Part shown: positions 16,741 through 25,267 of the stretch, one piece after another
How positions within the stretch are numbered: the first letter of the stretch is position 1
How the letters are laid out: each line of letters begins with the position of its first letter
DNA from: Pirellulales bacterium
GTDB taxonomy: Bacteria; Planctomycetota; Planctomycetia; Pirellulales; DATAWG01
Direction of reading: 5' to 3'
Assembly: GCA_036267355.1 (NCBI GenBank)
Contig: DATAWG010000023.1
Coordinates: forward strand, 1 to 56,470
DNA length: 56,470 nucleotides
Position numbers and translations under genes: made by a program
Notes under the pieces: generated by a model
What the model saw: only the letters and a program-made list of their open reading frames with translations
Databases searched by the model: none
What the model was told of the DNA's origin: nothing

Positions 16741-17898
16741 CTAGCGGATTTCAACCCATTGCCCGCTCTTCGCGCTGGCGAGCACGGCATCGCAGATTTT
16801 TTGCGTTTCCAATGCCGCGCGGAAATCGGGTTGCACGGGCTTGCCGGTCTCGAGGCTCTTGAGGAAATCGGCCAAGGCGTTGATGAACGTATGCTCGTAG
16901 CCGATCGTGCAGCCCGGCACCCACCACTGCTTCATATACGGATGCTCGGGATTGGTGACATGGATCTTCTGCCAGCCGGTCAGATGCGATTCGATTTTCT
17001 TGCCCGTGGTGGGATCGCTGTATTTGAAATATTGCAGATATTGCGGATCTTCGAGATCGAAATACACGCTCCCCGCCTCGCCGTTCAGCTCGAAGGTGTT
17101 GAAGTTTTTTCGCCCGCGTGCGTAGCGCGTGCTTTCGAACGTGCCCATCGAGCCGTTTTCGAACACGGCCAGGAACATGCAGGCATCGTCGATGCCGACG
17201 GGCTGGACCTTGCCGGTTTCGGCATGCACGCGTTCCTTGACGAACGTTTCGGTCTTCGCGGTCACGCGACGGATCGGGCCGTTGAGCCACATCGCCGTGT
17301 CGATCGAATGGGCCAGCAGATCGCCGGTGACACCGGAGCCCGCCACGCTCGAATCCAATCGCCACAATCCGGCCCCGCCTTGCGGCACATCGGCGGCGAT
17401 CGTCCAGTCTTGCAGATACGTGGCTCGATAATGGAACGGCCGGCCGATGCGCTTTTCATCGACCAACTGCCGGGCTAGCGCGATCGCCGGCACGCGGCGA
17501 TAATTGAACCAGACCATGTTGGGCACTTTGGCCCGCTCGATGGCGGCGGCCATTTCCTCCCCTTCGGCCACGCTCATCGCCAGCGGCTTTTCGCAGAGCA
17601 CCATCTTGCCCGCCGCGGCTGCCGCGAGAGCGATTTCCTTGTGCGTGTTGTTCGGCGTGCCGATATCGATCAGGTCGATATCTTTGCGCTCGATGAGCTT
17701 TCGCCAATCGGTCTCGTAGGATTCGTAGCCCCAGTTTTCGGCGAACGCTTTGATCTTATCGGCCTTGCGAGCGCAGCACGCTTTGAGCACGGGGCGATAT
17801 TCGAGCGGAAAAAACTGGCTGACCTGCCGATACGCATTCGAATGCGCCCGGCCCATGAAGCCGTAGCCGATCATGCCGATGTTGAGAGGCTTTGACAT
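16741..17898 (-). CDS. Gfo/Idh/MocA family oxidoreductase
   Basis: A 385-residue NAD(P)-dependent oxidoreductase. The Rossmann nucleotide-binding motif [16 protein letters not shown] is at residues 8–23; '[30 protein letters not shown]' carries the catalytic EKP Lys, and the C-terminal alpha/beta domain has the family's '[17 protein letters not shown]' with the conserved Asp and His. It probably acts on a sugar or inositol-like polyol together with the two TIM-barrel isomerases on either side. The substrate cannot be read from sequence. No signal peptide. Confidence 0.92.
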   Translation of the reverse strand: MSKPLNIGMIGYGFMGRAHSNAYRQVSQFFPLEYRPVLKACCARKADKIKAFAENWGYESYETDWRKLIERKDIDLIDIGTPNNTHKEIALAAAAAGKMVLCEKPLAMSVAEGEEMAAAIERAKVPNMVWFNYRRVPAIALARQLVDEKRIGRPFHYRATYLQDWTIAADVPQGGAGLWRLDSSVAGSGVTGDLLAHSIDTAMWLNGPIRRVTAKTETFVKERVHAETGKVQPVGIDDACMFLAVFENGSMGTFESTRYARGRKNFNTFELNGEAGSVYFDLEDPQYLQYFKYSDPTTGKKIESHLTGWQKIHVTNPEHPYMKQWWVPGCTIGYEHTFINALADFLKSLETGKPVQPDFRAALETQKICDAVLASAKSGQWVEIR

Positions 17899-17935
17899 GA
17901 GGTTCTCGCGGGAGGGTGTTTGTGTCGGTTTTTTC

Positions 17936-17957
17936 GTAGCCCGGCGTTTGCGCCTGG
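17936..17957. repeat. REP-like GTAGCCCGGCGTTTGCGCCTGG unit
   Basis: A diverged copy of the palindromic repeat that ends the RAYT unit at 18004–18633, located just upstream of the Gfo/Idh/MocA start. Confidence 0.65.
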
Positions 17958-18003
17958 ATCAATCTGCTGTAATCGAGCGTTCGCGCCGATTCGGTTCTTT
18001 TAT

Positions 18004-18633
18004 GTAGCCCAGGCGTTTACGCCTGGGACTCCGTCAGCTCTCCATCCTCGTTTTCAGCCCACTTCAGCGGGCTTTGCCGCGGCTTCAGCCAAAGATGCGT
18101 CCCAATCGTCGGTCAGTATTTCAGCGCATTCCAACTAGTTCGAAAGCCGCCCCGATCGATGTTGTTCTTCCTGATTGTCGATGTATCGGCTGACTTTCTC
18201 CACTTCGTCCTCGCGAAGCGACAAAACGCCGTATCCTTCCTGCCAAAGCAGTTTGAACTTTGGTCGCAACTCATGATTAACGCGATACGCCGTTGCGCCT
18301 TTCACCTTGCCGATAAACTCGCTGATTGACAATGCCGGTGGAAGCCGAACGAGCAGACGAAGATGGTCCGGCATCGCATTGTGCCGTATTGGTCGGCCGC
18401 CGCGGGTCAGCACTTCCTCATGTAGCACTTGCAGAATTGGGGGACGGATCGAGCGATCAATGTGCGGCTCTCGCGCGTGCGTCGCCCACGTGAAATGATA
18501 AAATAGCTGATGAAAGACGTGACCCATGTTCGCCGAGCGCCAAGGGGCTAAAGCCGACGTGGTTAAGCCCCATGAACGGGGCTGGAAGTTGGTTTGGTCT
18601 GACTGGCGACCCAGGCGTAAACGCCTGGGCTAC
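18004..18633. mobile_element. RAYT transposase unit bounded by perfect 24-bp inverted repeats
   Basis: The ends at 18004–18027 and 18610–18633 are exact reverse complements (24 bp); each arm is itself palindromic (CCCAGGCGT-ACGCCTGGG). Inside are a transposase gene (18135–18527, minus) and two inner palindromes: 'CAGCGGGCTTTGC' at about 18067 and the pair 'AGGGGCTAAAGCCGAC'/'GAACGGGGCT' at 18544–18583. This is the structure of a REP-associated tyrosine transposase element. Confidence 0.8.
18135..18527 (-). CDS. REP-associated tyrosine transposase (Y1_Tnp), degenerate HUH site
   Basis: A 130-residue Y1-type transposase: 'MGHVFHQLFYHFTWATHAREPHI', 'HEEVLTRGGRPIRHNAMPDHLRLLVRLPP', 'FIGKVKGATAYRVNHELRPKFKLLWQEGYGVLSL' and 'EKVSRYIDNQEEQHRSG'. 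The catalytic Tyr of YIDNQ is present. The metal-binding HUH motif, normally HVH in MPDHVHLLV, reads HLR, so the second His is Arg and strand cleavage is doubtful. The C-terminus stops after 'RSGRLSN', shorter than related proteins. The enzyme may have been active until recently, or it may now be domesticated or dead. Confidence 0.88.
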   Translation of the reverse strand: MGHVFHQLFYHFTWATHAREPHIDRSIRPPILQVLHEEVLTRGGRPIRHNAMPDHLRLLVRLPPALSISEFIGKVKGATAYRVNHELRPKFKLLWQEGYGVLSLREDEVEKVSRYIDNQEEQHRSGRLSN

Positions 18634-18654
18634 AAAAAAAGTTACGCTAGCGAT

Positions 18655-19710
18655 TTATTCGTTCCATCCGTGCGCGTCGCGCACCGCCACCATGGCGCCC
18701 AAAATGTCTTGCCATGTTTGCGGCTTCATCATCGTGGCATTGGGGAACATGCAGCCGTCCCAGCAGATGTGGCGGCAGCGCTTGGTGAGATTTCCCTGTT
18801 CGTCGCGGAGCCAGAAGCCGGCGACTTTCACAATGTCGAGCTTGCCGTTGGGATCGTTCGGCAAGCAATGCCGGCCGGTCTTGTCGTGCGAACCGGTGCC
18901 ATGCACTGTGGCGTCGTTTTGGGCGACGTGAAAGTCATTCGTCCACGGGCGCAGGGCGGCCGTGATTTGCGTCAGGGCCGCGTCGAGCTTTGCCGTGTCG
19001 CGCCAATTGAAATCGGCGGGCAGGATCGCATCTTCCGGGGCGTTGATCCCCAGCACGTACAGCAGCGTATGGGCCATGTCGGCCTGGAAGCCGAGCGTTT
19101 GCGGGCGATCGACCATTTCCAAGAGCTGCACCATGCGCCGCCAACTGTGCATGCCGCCCCAGCAAATCTCTCCCTCGGCCGAAAGCTGCTCGCCGAAATC
19201 CTCGGCGATTCCGCAGGCCTGGCGAAATGTGTCGGCGATCCGCCGCGTGTTGGCTTCAGGATCGCCCGCGCACCATTCGGCAACGCTCGTGGCCGAGTCG
19301 ATCCGCACGACGCCGTCCTTGCGGATGCCGAGTTCGCGGAGCTTCTTCGCGATGCGGCAACCTTTGCGCACGGAATCGAGAAATTTTTGGCGATCGGCGT
19401 CGCTTCCCATCGCCGCGCCGCCGCCGGTCGGAGGCCAAACCGGCGCCACGACCGATCCGATGGCCAGCCCGCGCTTGGCTGCTTTGTCGGCGAGCGATTT
19501 TAAATCGTCGTCCGAGGCGTCGATATCGACATGCGGGGCGAAGAGGAACAGATCGAAGCCATCGAACTTCTGGCCATCGACTTCCGCGCCGGCCGTGAGG
19601 TCGAGCATCGTATCCAGATCGATGGGCGGCTCGGCATCGCCCCCCTTGCCGACGACTCCGGGCCACGCGGCATTGTGCAGCTTCGGGAATTTGTTGGGAT
19701 GATTCGCCAT
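18655..19710 (-). CDS. Xylose isomerase-like TIM-barrel protein
   Basis: A 351-residue protein of the sugar isomerase/epimerase superfamily, starting [23 protein letters not shown]. It has barrel segments '[26 protein letters not shown]', '[12 protein letters not shown]' and '[42 protein letters not shown]', the last containing likely metal-binding Glu and Asp/His residues. It is annotated 'sugar phosphate isomerase/epimerase' by resemblance; the substrate is unknown. RAYT-derived elements lie on both sides. Confidence 0.85.
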   Translation of the reverse strand: MANHPNKFPKLHNAAWPGVVGKGGDAEPPIDLDTMLDLTAGAEVDGQKFDGFDLFLFAPHVDIDASDDDLKSLADKAAKRGLAIGSVVAPVWPPTGGGAAMGSDADRQKFLDSVRKGCRIAKKLRELGIRKDGVVRIDSATSVAEWCAGDPEANTRRIADTFRQACGIAEDFGEQLSAEGEICWGGMHSWRRMVQLLEMVDRPQTLGFQADMAHTLLYVLGINAPEDAILPADFNWRDTAKLDAALTQITAALRPWTNDFHVAQNDATVHGTGSHDKTGRHCLPNDPNGKLDIVKVAGFWLRDEQGNLTKRCRHICWDGCMFPNATMMKPQTWQDILGAMVAVRDAHGWNE

Positions 19711-19828
19711 AACCGTTGTCCCTCGGGAATTGTCTAATGCCGAATGGTAAATTGTCTTTTCGTGATCCAGGCGTTCACGCCCGGTTTTGCTTTTCCGTAG
19801 CCGAGGCGTTCACGCCCGGTTTTTGTTT

Positions 19829-20107
19829 TTACTTAGCCCAGGCGTTCACGCCTGTGGGTTGCGAAGAACTGTTAAGAATGCCTTTAGCCCGCTTCAGCGG
19901 GCTTTGCTCCGGCTTTAGCCAGAAACGCCGCCGAGTCATCCGTCGGCTCTTCGATGCTTTCCAACAACTCTGAAAGATGGCCTGAACGTGGTGTTGCTCC
20001 TGATTGTCGATATATCTGCTGACCTTTTCCACTTCGTCCTTCCGTAACGTCAGCACACCATAGCCCTCCTGCCAGCGGAGCTTGAATTGGTGGAAGACGT
20101 GGCCCAT
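19829..20107 (-). pseudogene. RAYT transposase remnant with internal deletion
   Basis: The frame starts MGHVFHQ exactly as the full-length copy at 18527, then jumps directly to 'FKLRWQEGYGVLTLRKDEVEKVSRYIDNQEQHH'. About 80 residues are missing, including the whole HUH motif. The C-terminal part runs on into the flanking REP repeat. It cannot encode an active transposase but keeps both ends, as expected of a derivative that moved in trans or that lost its centre after insertion. Confidence 0.85.
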
Positions 20108-20217
20108 AATCTGTGTTCACGTAGGGGCTAAAGCCGACCAAGGCGAAAAAGCCCCGTGAACGGGGCTAAAAAAACGCTTCTTTAAATTGCTTTCACAGGC
20201 GTAAACGCCCGTGCTAG
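19833..20217. mobile_element. Deleted RAYT unit (non-autonomous derivative)
   Basis: Organised like 18004–18633: a REP arm at 19833–19857, 'CCGCTTCAGCGGGCTTTGC' near 19889, a transposase fragment, the 'AGGGGCTAAAGCCGAC' and 'GAACGGGGCT' pair at 20122–20168, and an opposite REP arm at about 20194–20217. The middle of the transposase is missing. Two further REP units (GGCGTTCACGCCCGG) lie just outside at about 19766 and 19802. Confidence 0.75.
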
Positions 20218-20218
20218 G

Positions 20219-20345
20219 GAAAAGTCGAGTCTTGTTCAAAAGTCGAGTCTTGTTCAAAAGTCGAGTCTCGTTCGATCGGCAGGCCGGTCCGCGGCTTGGT
20301 TCATTCGTCATTCTTTAGACATTCGCGCTTCGTGCTTCGTCATTT
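20219..20345. repeat. Short direct repeats and TTCGTCATTC-type repeat
   Basis: Three tandem copies of 'AAAAGTCGAGTCTTGTTC' lie at about 20219–20275. They are followed by 'CATTCGTCATTCTTTAGACA', a sequence that recurs at about 37055–37075. Confidence 0.7.
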
Positions 20346-21548
20346 CGTCGGCAGATTGGGGTGTGTGTCGGGGCCGAAGTAGCGCAGGCCGACCAGCGGT
20401 TCGCTGCCCGTGTTCTCCACTTCGACGCCGGCCGCCGCGGCTTCGGCAGTGATGAACACTTCGTCTTCCGTCGCCGCGCCGAAACGGATCATAGCCGGCG
20501 TTTGCAGCGGCAGCTTGCCGATCCGGCCGCGGCCTTGCACGGTGATCCAGCCGCTCGCGCCGGGGTCTTGCAGCTTGCAGCGAGCGCCCGGCTCAATCGT
20601 CAATTCCTTGGCGCTGAAAAGCTGCTGGCCATCGACTCGGCCATAGACGATCCAGCGGTCGCAATAATCCTTGCCGCTGCGGGCTTCGTCGACGATCGGC
20701 TCCAAGTAGTTGTGCTCCTTGAAATGCGTGTCGACGTTCTTTTCCCAATCGAGCTCGGAAATGATGAAGTCGAGATCGTGGTGCTTTTCCTTGGGCATGT
20801 CTTTGACCAACAGCGACCAAGGCACTTCTCGCCCTTCCACCAGCGATTGAAACATGCCGAACACGTCGCTACCCCATTGCGGTTCGTAAGTGCATAGCGA
20901 ACCCGGGGCGTGCAACACGCCGGGCGGAATCAGCCAGCCGGTGCCGCGCTTCAATCGATAGGCCCGCGAAAGATCGAGAATTCCGTTGTCGCCTTTGCTC
21001 CAATCTTCGAGGCATTTGCGGAGCTGCGCCTTCGTGGTGCCCGGCTCGAGGCCCATGAAGGTGTAGGCGAAGTTGTTGTCGACGTTGTTATATTGCGGCG
21101 GGAAGTAGTAGCTTTCGGGCTTTCCTTCCTGGCCGACGAGCTTCGCGTGCTCGAATCCCTGGTGCATGTGATGCGGGATCGGGCCCATATTGTCGAAAAA
21201 TTTCGAATACACCGGCCAGCGCTTGTAGCGATCGAACAGGGCTTTGCCGATCAATCGGGGCCCGGCCTCGGCCACGGCGTCGCGGAGCGTGAATCGCGAG
21301 CCCTCGAAGAGCACGTAGCTCAGGCCCTCGTCGGGCGTGCGGTTTTCGTTCGCGGCTTCGGTGGTGCTGCCGAACCAACGCTCGTCGATCCCGCCGCGAT
21401 CGGCGCCGAACGCATACCAATCGTCGGGATGCAATTTGATCCGTTTGCCCGGATGTAGAAAACTGCGGGGCACCCAGGTGGGCGTAAGGCGAAGCAGGCC
21501 TTCGCCGGCTTCCATGGCACGAGATAAAGGCTGTCCTACGTTGGTCAT
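20340..21548 (-). CDS. Mannose-6-phosphate isomerase-like cupin protein
   Basis: A 402-residue cytoplasmic protein resembling class I mannose-6-phosphate isomerases: 'GSRFTLRDAVAEAGPRLIGKALFDRYKRWPVYSKFFD' and 'GTGWLIPPGVLHAPGSLCTYEPQ'. Metal-binding residues are suggested by IPHHMHQGFEHA and GVLHAPG. A second cupin-like domain occupies the C-terminus ('LTIEPGARCKLQDPGASGWITVQGRGRIGKL'). ATG 21548 is used because the 15 residues before it come from the upstream simple repeat. It likely supplies or removes a hexose phosphate in the same pathway as the neighbouring isomerases and oxidoreductase. Substrate uncertain. Confidence 0.82.
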   Translation of the reverse strand: MTNVGQPLSRAMEAGEGLLRLTPTWVPRSFLHPGKRIKLHPDDWYAFGADRGGIDERWFGSTTEAANENRTPDEGLSYVLFEGSRFTLRDAVAEAGPRLIGKALFDRYKRWPVYSKFFDNMGPIPHHMHQGFEHAKLVGQEGKPESYYFPPQYNNVDNNFAYTFMGLEPGTTKAQLRKCLEDWSKGDNGILDLSRAYRLKRGTGWLIPPGVLHAPGSLCTYEPQWGSDVFGMFQSLVEGREVPWSLLVKDMPKEKHHDLDFIISELDWEKNVDTHFKEHNYLEPIVDEARSGKDYCDRWIVYGRVDGQQLFSAKELTIEPGARCKLQDPGASGWITVQGRGRIGKLPLQTPAMIRFGAATEDEVFITAEAAAAGVEVENTGSEPLVGLRYFGPDTHPNLPTK

Positions 21549-22040
21549 GATTAGGGGCGAGGGGCTAGGGGCGAGAGGCGAGAGGAAGAACAAAGGCGAA
21601 CCGCAGACGAAGCGAACGATGGCTTATCGTTGCACTCCCACTGGGATGCGGTTTGATAAGCATCCGTTTTATTCATCGCGCGGGCGCGATGCAAGTGGCC
21701 CAAGGTGTTGCAATTTCTCTTTGCCGACATGTAGAAGCGGCAACTTGCCGCTTTTCGGAATGCGGCCGGATGCCGCACCTGCGGGAACGCCATAATCTCT
21801 TGGCATGCGCGTGGCTCGTGAATTTTGACCGCCAGCCGCAATCGGAGATAGAATGGCACCCCATGGAAGGGTTCGCCATTGGGCCGTGGCGAATCGGCTA
21901 GCTTCGTTCTATCGCGATTTCGGCGAGCCTCGCGCTTGTCGCGAGCCCAAGTGGGGCAAAGCACTTTCTTGGGGGACGACCAATGCGGAACCTGGCCGTA
22001 TGCACTTGCGCCCTTGTTCGTCGCGGTAGCGCGTGCAAGC
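21549..22040. other. Gap with simple repeat and no supported gene
   Basis: It begins with a GAGGGGC/GAGGCGAG tract (21549–21592). The remainder has short open frames but nothing recognisable until the SHD1 remnant. Confidence 0.45.
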
Positions 22041-22218
22041 GCGCTCGGCTGTCCGTGGACCGACAGCACTGGCACTTTCGAGCTCGATGCGGAGTTCGTG
22101 GCACTCGACGCCGGCAAAGTCACCCTCAAAAGAGCGCTGGCGCCGCGGTTCAAATACCGCTCGAGCGGCTGAGCAAGACCGATCGGGACGAGGCCCTCAA
22201 GCTAGCTGCGAAGCAAAG
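22041..22218 (+). pseudogene. Frameshifted SHD1 (SLA1 homology) domain remnant
   Basis: Reading 22056 onward gives 'WTDSTGTFELDAEFVALDAGKVTLKRA'; after a one-base frame change near 22140 it continues 'GAAVQIPLERLSKTDRDEALKLAAKQ'. Joined, this is a good match to the SHD1 domain common in exported planctomycete proteins. The frame change, lack of a clear start and lack of flanking protein show a decayed gene fragment. Confidence 0.7.
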
Positions 22219-22244
22219 ACACGATCGCCCCGCCGGTTCCGACA

Positions 22245-22305
22245 ACCTGCGGGAGAGGGCGGGGCGAGGGGTTCAAAACCGGAAGTCATTTTTCGGCCGA
22301 GTCTA
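22245..22305. repeat. GGGAGAGGGC-type repeat, copy 3, with conserved tail
   Basis: GCGGGAGAGGGCGGGGCGAGGGG followed by 'GGAAGTCATTTTTCGGCCGAG', matching the copy at 13490–13580. It overlaps the 3' end of the glycosyltransferase gene. Confidence 0.6.
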
Positions 22306-22986
22306 TTCTCCTAAAGCAAGCTGTTGGAGACGAGCCAAAAAGGATGGCCGGGGAGCCGTCGCTCTGCGAAGCGGATCCGCCACTGGCTGGCGGGCCGGCT
22401 TCTCGGGAACGGCCGGAGGCGTTGTCCGAATCCGATGGGCCGGCTCGATCCGCCAGCCGAACGGATGCGGCGCCAAAGGCAATTCCGCTTCGCGCCTGAG
22501 AATGCAAAAGCCGCCAAACGCCGGTGTCTCCCCCGCCAGTGCGCGTGCCGAAAGCCACCGAATCAACCCCGTTTTGCTGGCGCCGCCCGCGATCGGCGCG
22601 TCTGCCTCTTCCGCTCGCCCCTCGTCCCTGGCCCCTCGCCCCCCGCCCTGCTTCAGCAGTGCCAGAGCCGCTGATGGCTCGATGCCGGGCCGGCCGTTGT
22701 GGCCCACCACGATCGGTGCGTCGGACCGCTCGAGCCCAAGGCGCCACGACGCTTCGATCCCCCGCCGCATCGAATGCCGGATTAACCCCACCTGCGGGTA
22801 TTCGGTCACCAGTTCTTCGGCAACCTCGCACGTGGCGTCGGTCGAGCCATCGTCGATCAGCACCAGTTCGAACCAGTGGGCCAGTTCAGGCAGCACATCG
22901 AGCAGCCGATCCACATCGGCCGCGAGCGTCGCTTGAACGTTATGGACGGGCAAGAGAATGCTGAGCGGAGGGGACACAGAAGGCAT
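22303..22986 (-). CDS. Family 2 glycosyltransferase, short form
   Basis: A 227-residue protein with the GT2 start 'LSILLPVHNVQATLAADVDRLLDVLPEL' and the nucleotide-sugar/metal motif 'VLIDDGSTDATCEVAEEL'. The middle is interrupted by 'GGGRGARDEGRAEE', encoded by a (CCCTCGY)n simple repeat at about 22608–22662, and the expected DxD-containing second half is weak. The protein may be a decayed or highly modified glycosyltransferase. ATG 22986 was chosen because the upstream part of the frame is repeat-derived. Confidence 0.65.
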   Translation of the reverse strand: MPSVSPPLSILLPVHNVQATLAADVDRLLDVLPELAHWFELVLIDDGSTDATCEVAEELVTEYPQVGLIRHSMRRGIEASWRLGLERSDAPIVVGHNGRPGIEPSAALALLKQGGGRGARDEGRAEEADAPIAGGASKTGLIRWLSARALAGETPAFGGFCILRREAELPLAPHPFGWRIEPAHRIRTTPPAVPEKPARQPVADPLRRATAPRPSFLARLQQLALGE

Positions 22987-23322
22987 TGAGGCTGTGAGAC
23001 TGTGAGGCGTTGAGGGGGGCGACGCGCGAAACCGCAAGCGAGCTTCATTATCAAACACACGTCGAGGCTCGCTTGCGGTTTCGCGCGTTGTGCAAGTTGG
23101 TCGTCGACGGAATGCAGTTACCGCAATCATCGGCCGCCGCCGCCGACCGCTTCAATGGCTGCGCAAAGATCGACTTTAGATGGAAAAAACCGACGACGCC
23201 GATTGTTCCGCAGGCGGCAGGCCACCCGGCCGGTTATAATGCCTCTTTCGCGATCAATTTTCAGCAGCAGCCAAATCGCTCCCACGGCGGAGCGGCTTGC
23301 GATCCATGCGGCAATTCAAACC
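22987..23322. other. Gap upstream of hisI with two repeats
   Basis: It contains a GAGGCTGTGAG simple repeat (about 22987–23015) and an inverted repeat (23022–23088). No gene is seen in the rest. Confidence 0.5.
23022..23088. repeat. GCGCGAAACCGCAAGCGAGC inverted repeat, copy 1
   Basis: Perfect 22-bp arms at 23022–23043 and 23067–23088. Other copies: 47587–47650 and 50794–50860. Confidence 0.9.
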
Positions 23323-23784
23323 ATGACCGACCCAACTACTTCCCCGGCGCCCGACTTTTCCCATGGCGACGGCCTGCTGCCGGCCATCGCGCAGGATGCG
23401 GATACGGGCGAAGTGTTGATGCTGGCTTTCATGAATGCGGCTAGTTATGCTGAGACCCTGGCCACGGGCCGAGCCGTTTACTACAGCCGCAGCCGAAAGC
23501 GATTGTGGCGCAAAGGCGAGGAAAGTGGCCATGTGCAAGAAGTGCGCGCGATCTATGTCGATTGCGATGCCGACACGATTCTACTGAAAGTAAAACAAGT
23601 CGGCGCCGCGTGTCACGAAGGCTACCGAAGCTGCTTCTTCCGCGAAATCGCGCCGGAGGGAACTCGCGTCGTCGGGGAGCGCGTGTTCGATCCGGCGGCG
23701 GTGTATGGGGGAGGGGCGAGGGACGAGCGACGAGCGGCGAGTGAAGAGAAGAAGAATCCCGACGAACGCGCGACCGGCCTTTAG
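23323..23784 (+). CDS. hisI: Phosphoribosyl-AMP cyclohydrolase
   Basis: Opens the ring of phosphoribosyl-AMP in histidine synthesis. Visible signatures are '[44 protein letters not shown]' and the zinc/magnesium site '[29 protein letters not shown]' with the expected Asp and Cys residues. The C-terminal 25 or so residues ([22 protein letters not shown]) are encoded by a GGGGCGAGGGACGA simple repeat and are not part of the family fold. ATG 23323 fits the family start. No other his gene lies nearby, and hisE is not fused. Confidence 0.94.
   Translation: MTDPTTSPAPDFSHGDGLLPAIAQDADTGEVLMLAFMNAASYAETLATGRAVYYSRSRKRLWRKGEESGHVQEVRAIYVDCDADTILLKVKQVGAACHEGYRSCFFREIAPEGTRVVGERVFDPAAVYGGGARDERRAASEEKKNPDERATGL
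23704..23745. repeat. GGGGCGAGGGACGA tract forming the hisI C-terminus
   Basis: A purine-rich heptamer-like repeat, the reverse complement of the (CCCTCGY)n tracts elsewhere, read in frame as part of HisI. Confidence 0.75.
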
Positions 23785-23849
23785 CCCCCGCCCGCTCGCC
23801 TTCGGCGCTCACAGCCACTCCGCCTGCCACTCCTTCCAAGCCGTGCACC

Positions 23850-23905
23850 ACACCCCTCAAGCCTCACAGCCTCAAGCCTCACAGCTTTCAAGCCTCACAG
23901 CTTTC
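23850..23905. repeat. CCTCAAG/CCTCACAG simple repeat
   Basis: Alternating CCTCAAG and CCTCACAG units. Related tracts occur at about 4287–4325, 22987–23015 and 42148–42205. Confidence 0.8.
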
Positions 23906-24009
23906 CTCGTAACCTTTTCCCGCCCTCGGTCATTCCTATAGCAGCGTGGGTCCAGCCGGCGCATTCGCCTGGCTGAAGAATTCTCAACGACGTTCGGTCG
24001 AATCTCGCC

Positions 24010-25152
24010 ATGAAGCCGCTGCTCGCCTCGATTACTGCTCTCATTTCGCTCGCGCTGGTGGTTTCGACCGCTCGCGCCGAAGGAGAATGGGAGATTACGC
24101 CTCAAAGCCGAGCGGCGCTTGCGCATGGGCTTGAATGGCTCGCCCAGAACCAGGGGCCCGAGGGCAATTGGCAGTCGAACGATCTGGGGTTGGTGAGCAT
24201 GGGGGCCCTGGCGTTTTTGGCCGACGGCCACACGCCCGGCCGAGGCAAATACGGCCGCAACGTCGAGCTCGCCCTGAACTATGTGCTGAGCCATGCCAAG
24301 CCGTCGGGGCTTTTGAACATCGCCGACGCCCAGCGCGATATGTACAACCATGGCCTGTCGACGTTCGTTCTCGGCCAGGCGTATGGCATGACGAACGATC
24401 AGCGAATCAGTTCCGTGCTCGAGCGAGCATTGAAGCTGATTGCCAACACGCAGTGCAAAGACGGCGGCTGGGATTATCGCGCCGGCACGCAAGACCACGG
24501 CCACGATCTGAGTCTCGCCGTGATGCAGGCCAAGGCGCTGCGCAGCGCCGTCGATAGCGGGCTGGAGGTTTCGCCCGAGGTGATCCGCTTGGCGATTCGC
24601 GATGTGCGCGAGCACTACAGTTCCCGCGGCGGCGCGCAAAACGAAGCCGATCAGGAGCATGAGCCGGGGCAGTTTACTTACATGAAGAACGGCGGCCAGC
24701 CGAGCATCGCCATGGCGGCCGCGGGCGTGGTTTGCCTGCAAGAGTTCGGCCAATACGACGACTGGCGAATTCCAAAAAACATGCAGGTGCTGACCAAGGA
24801 TATCAAGGACAAGATCAAGCCGGGGGCGCAATACAACCGCGACGGCAAATCCGCCTTCGACTCGTACACGCTCTACTATATCGGGCAGGCCATGTATCAG
24901 GTCGGCGGCACGTCGTGGAAGGAATTGTATCCCTTGGTGCGGGATAATTTGATCGCCACGCAAGTGCGCATGCCCGGCGATCCGCATCTCGACGGCGTGT
25001 GGCACGACACGATGCGCGTCAGCGGCCAGCCGGGCGATCTGTATGCCACCAGCGTTTCATGCTTCATCCTGGCAATTCCGAACCGCTATCTGCCAATCTT
25101 GCAAGAAGGAAAGATCAAGCAATATCAGTCGGAGGGGCAAGCGACGAAGTAG
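24010..25152 (+). CDS. Exported prenyltransferase/squalene-cyclase-repeat protein
   Basis: A 380-residue protein with a signal peptide (LLASITALISLALVVSTARA). The mature part has alpha/alpha-toroid repeats of the terpenoid cyclase/prenyltransferase type: 'GLEWLAQNQGPEGNWQSN', 'ALKLIANTQCKDGGWDYRAGTQ', and later 'AMAAAGVVCLQEFG'. The QxxxGxW signatures are clear; a cyclase DxDD motif is not, so it is probably a binding or structural member. It is the first gene of the BatA–MoxR run and likely works in the periplasm with the membrane proteins that follow. Confidence 0.88.
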   Translation: MKPLLASITALISLALVVSTARAEGEWEITPQSRAALAHGLEWLAQNQGPEGNWQSNDLGLVSMGALAFLADGHTPGRGKYGRNVELALNYVLSHAKPSGLLNIADAQRDMYNHGLSTFVLGQAYGMTNDQRISSVLERALKLIANTQCKDGGWDYRAGTQDHGHDLSLAVMQAKALRSAVDSGLEVSPEVIRLAIRDVREHYSSRGGAQNEADQEHEPGQFTYMKNGGQPSIAMAAAGVVCLQEFGQYDDWRIPKNMQVLTKDIKDKIKPGAQYNRDGKSAFDSYTLYYIGQAMYQVGGTSWKELYPLVRDNLIATQVRMPGDPHLDGVWHDTMRVSGQPGDLYATSVSCFILAIPNRYLPILQEGKIKQYQSEGQATK

Positions 25153-25169
25153 CCAGGGGCGGATCGGGT

Positions 25170-25249
25170 TGGTCCGGCTTTCCAGCCTGACGGACGGCGG
25201 CGATCGCCGTATCCATAGAACAGCAGCCGTCAGGCTAGAAAGCCTGACC
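25170..25249. repeat. Palindromic GGTCAGGCTTTCCAGCCTGACGG-type element
   Basis: Arms of 23 bp at 25170–25192 and 25227–25249 match at 21 of 23 positions. The element ends 18 bases before the BatA-type start, so it could fold in that gene's leader. Confidence 0.8.
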
Positions 25250-25267
25250 TACGGAAAAATCGACTTC

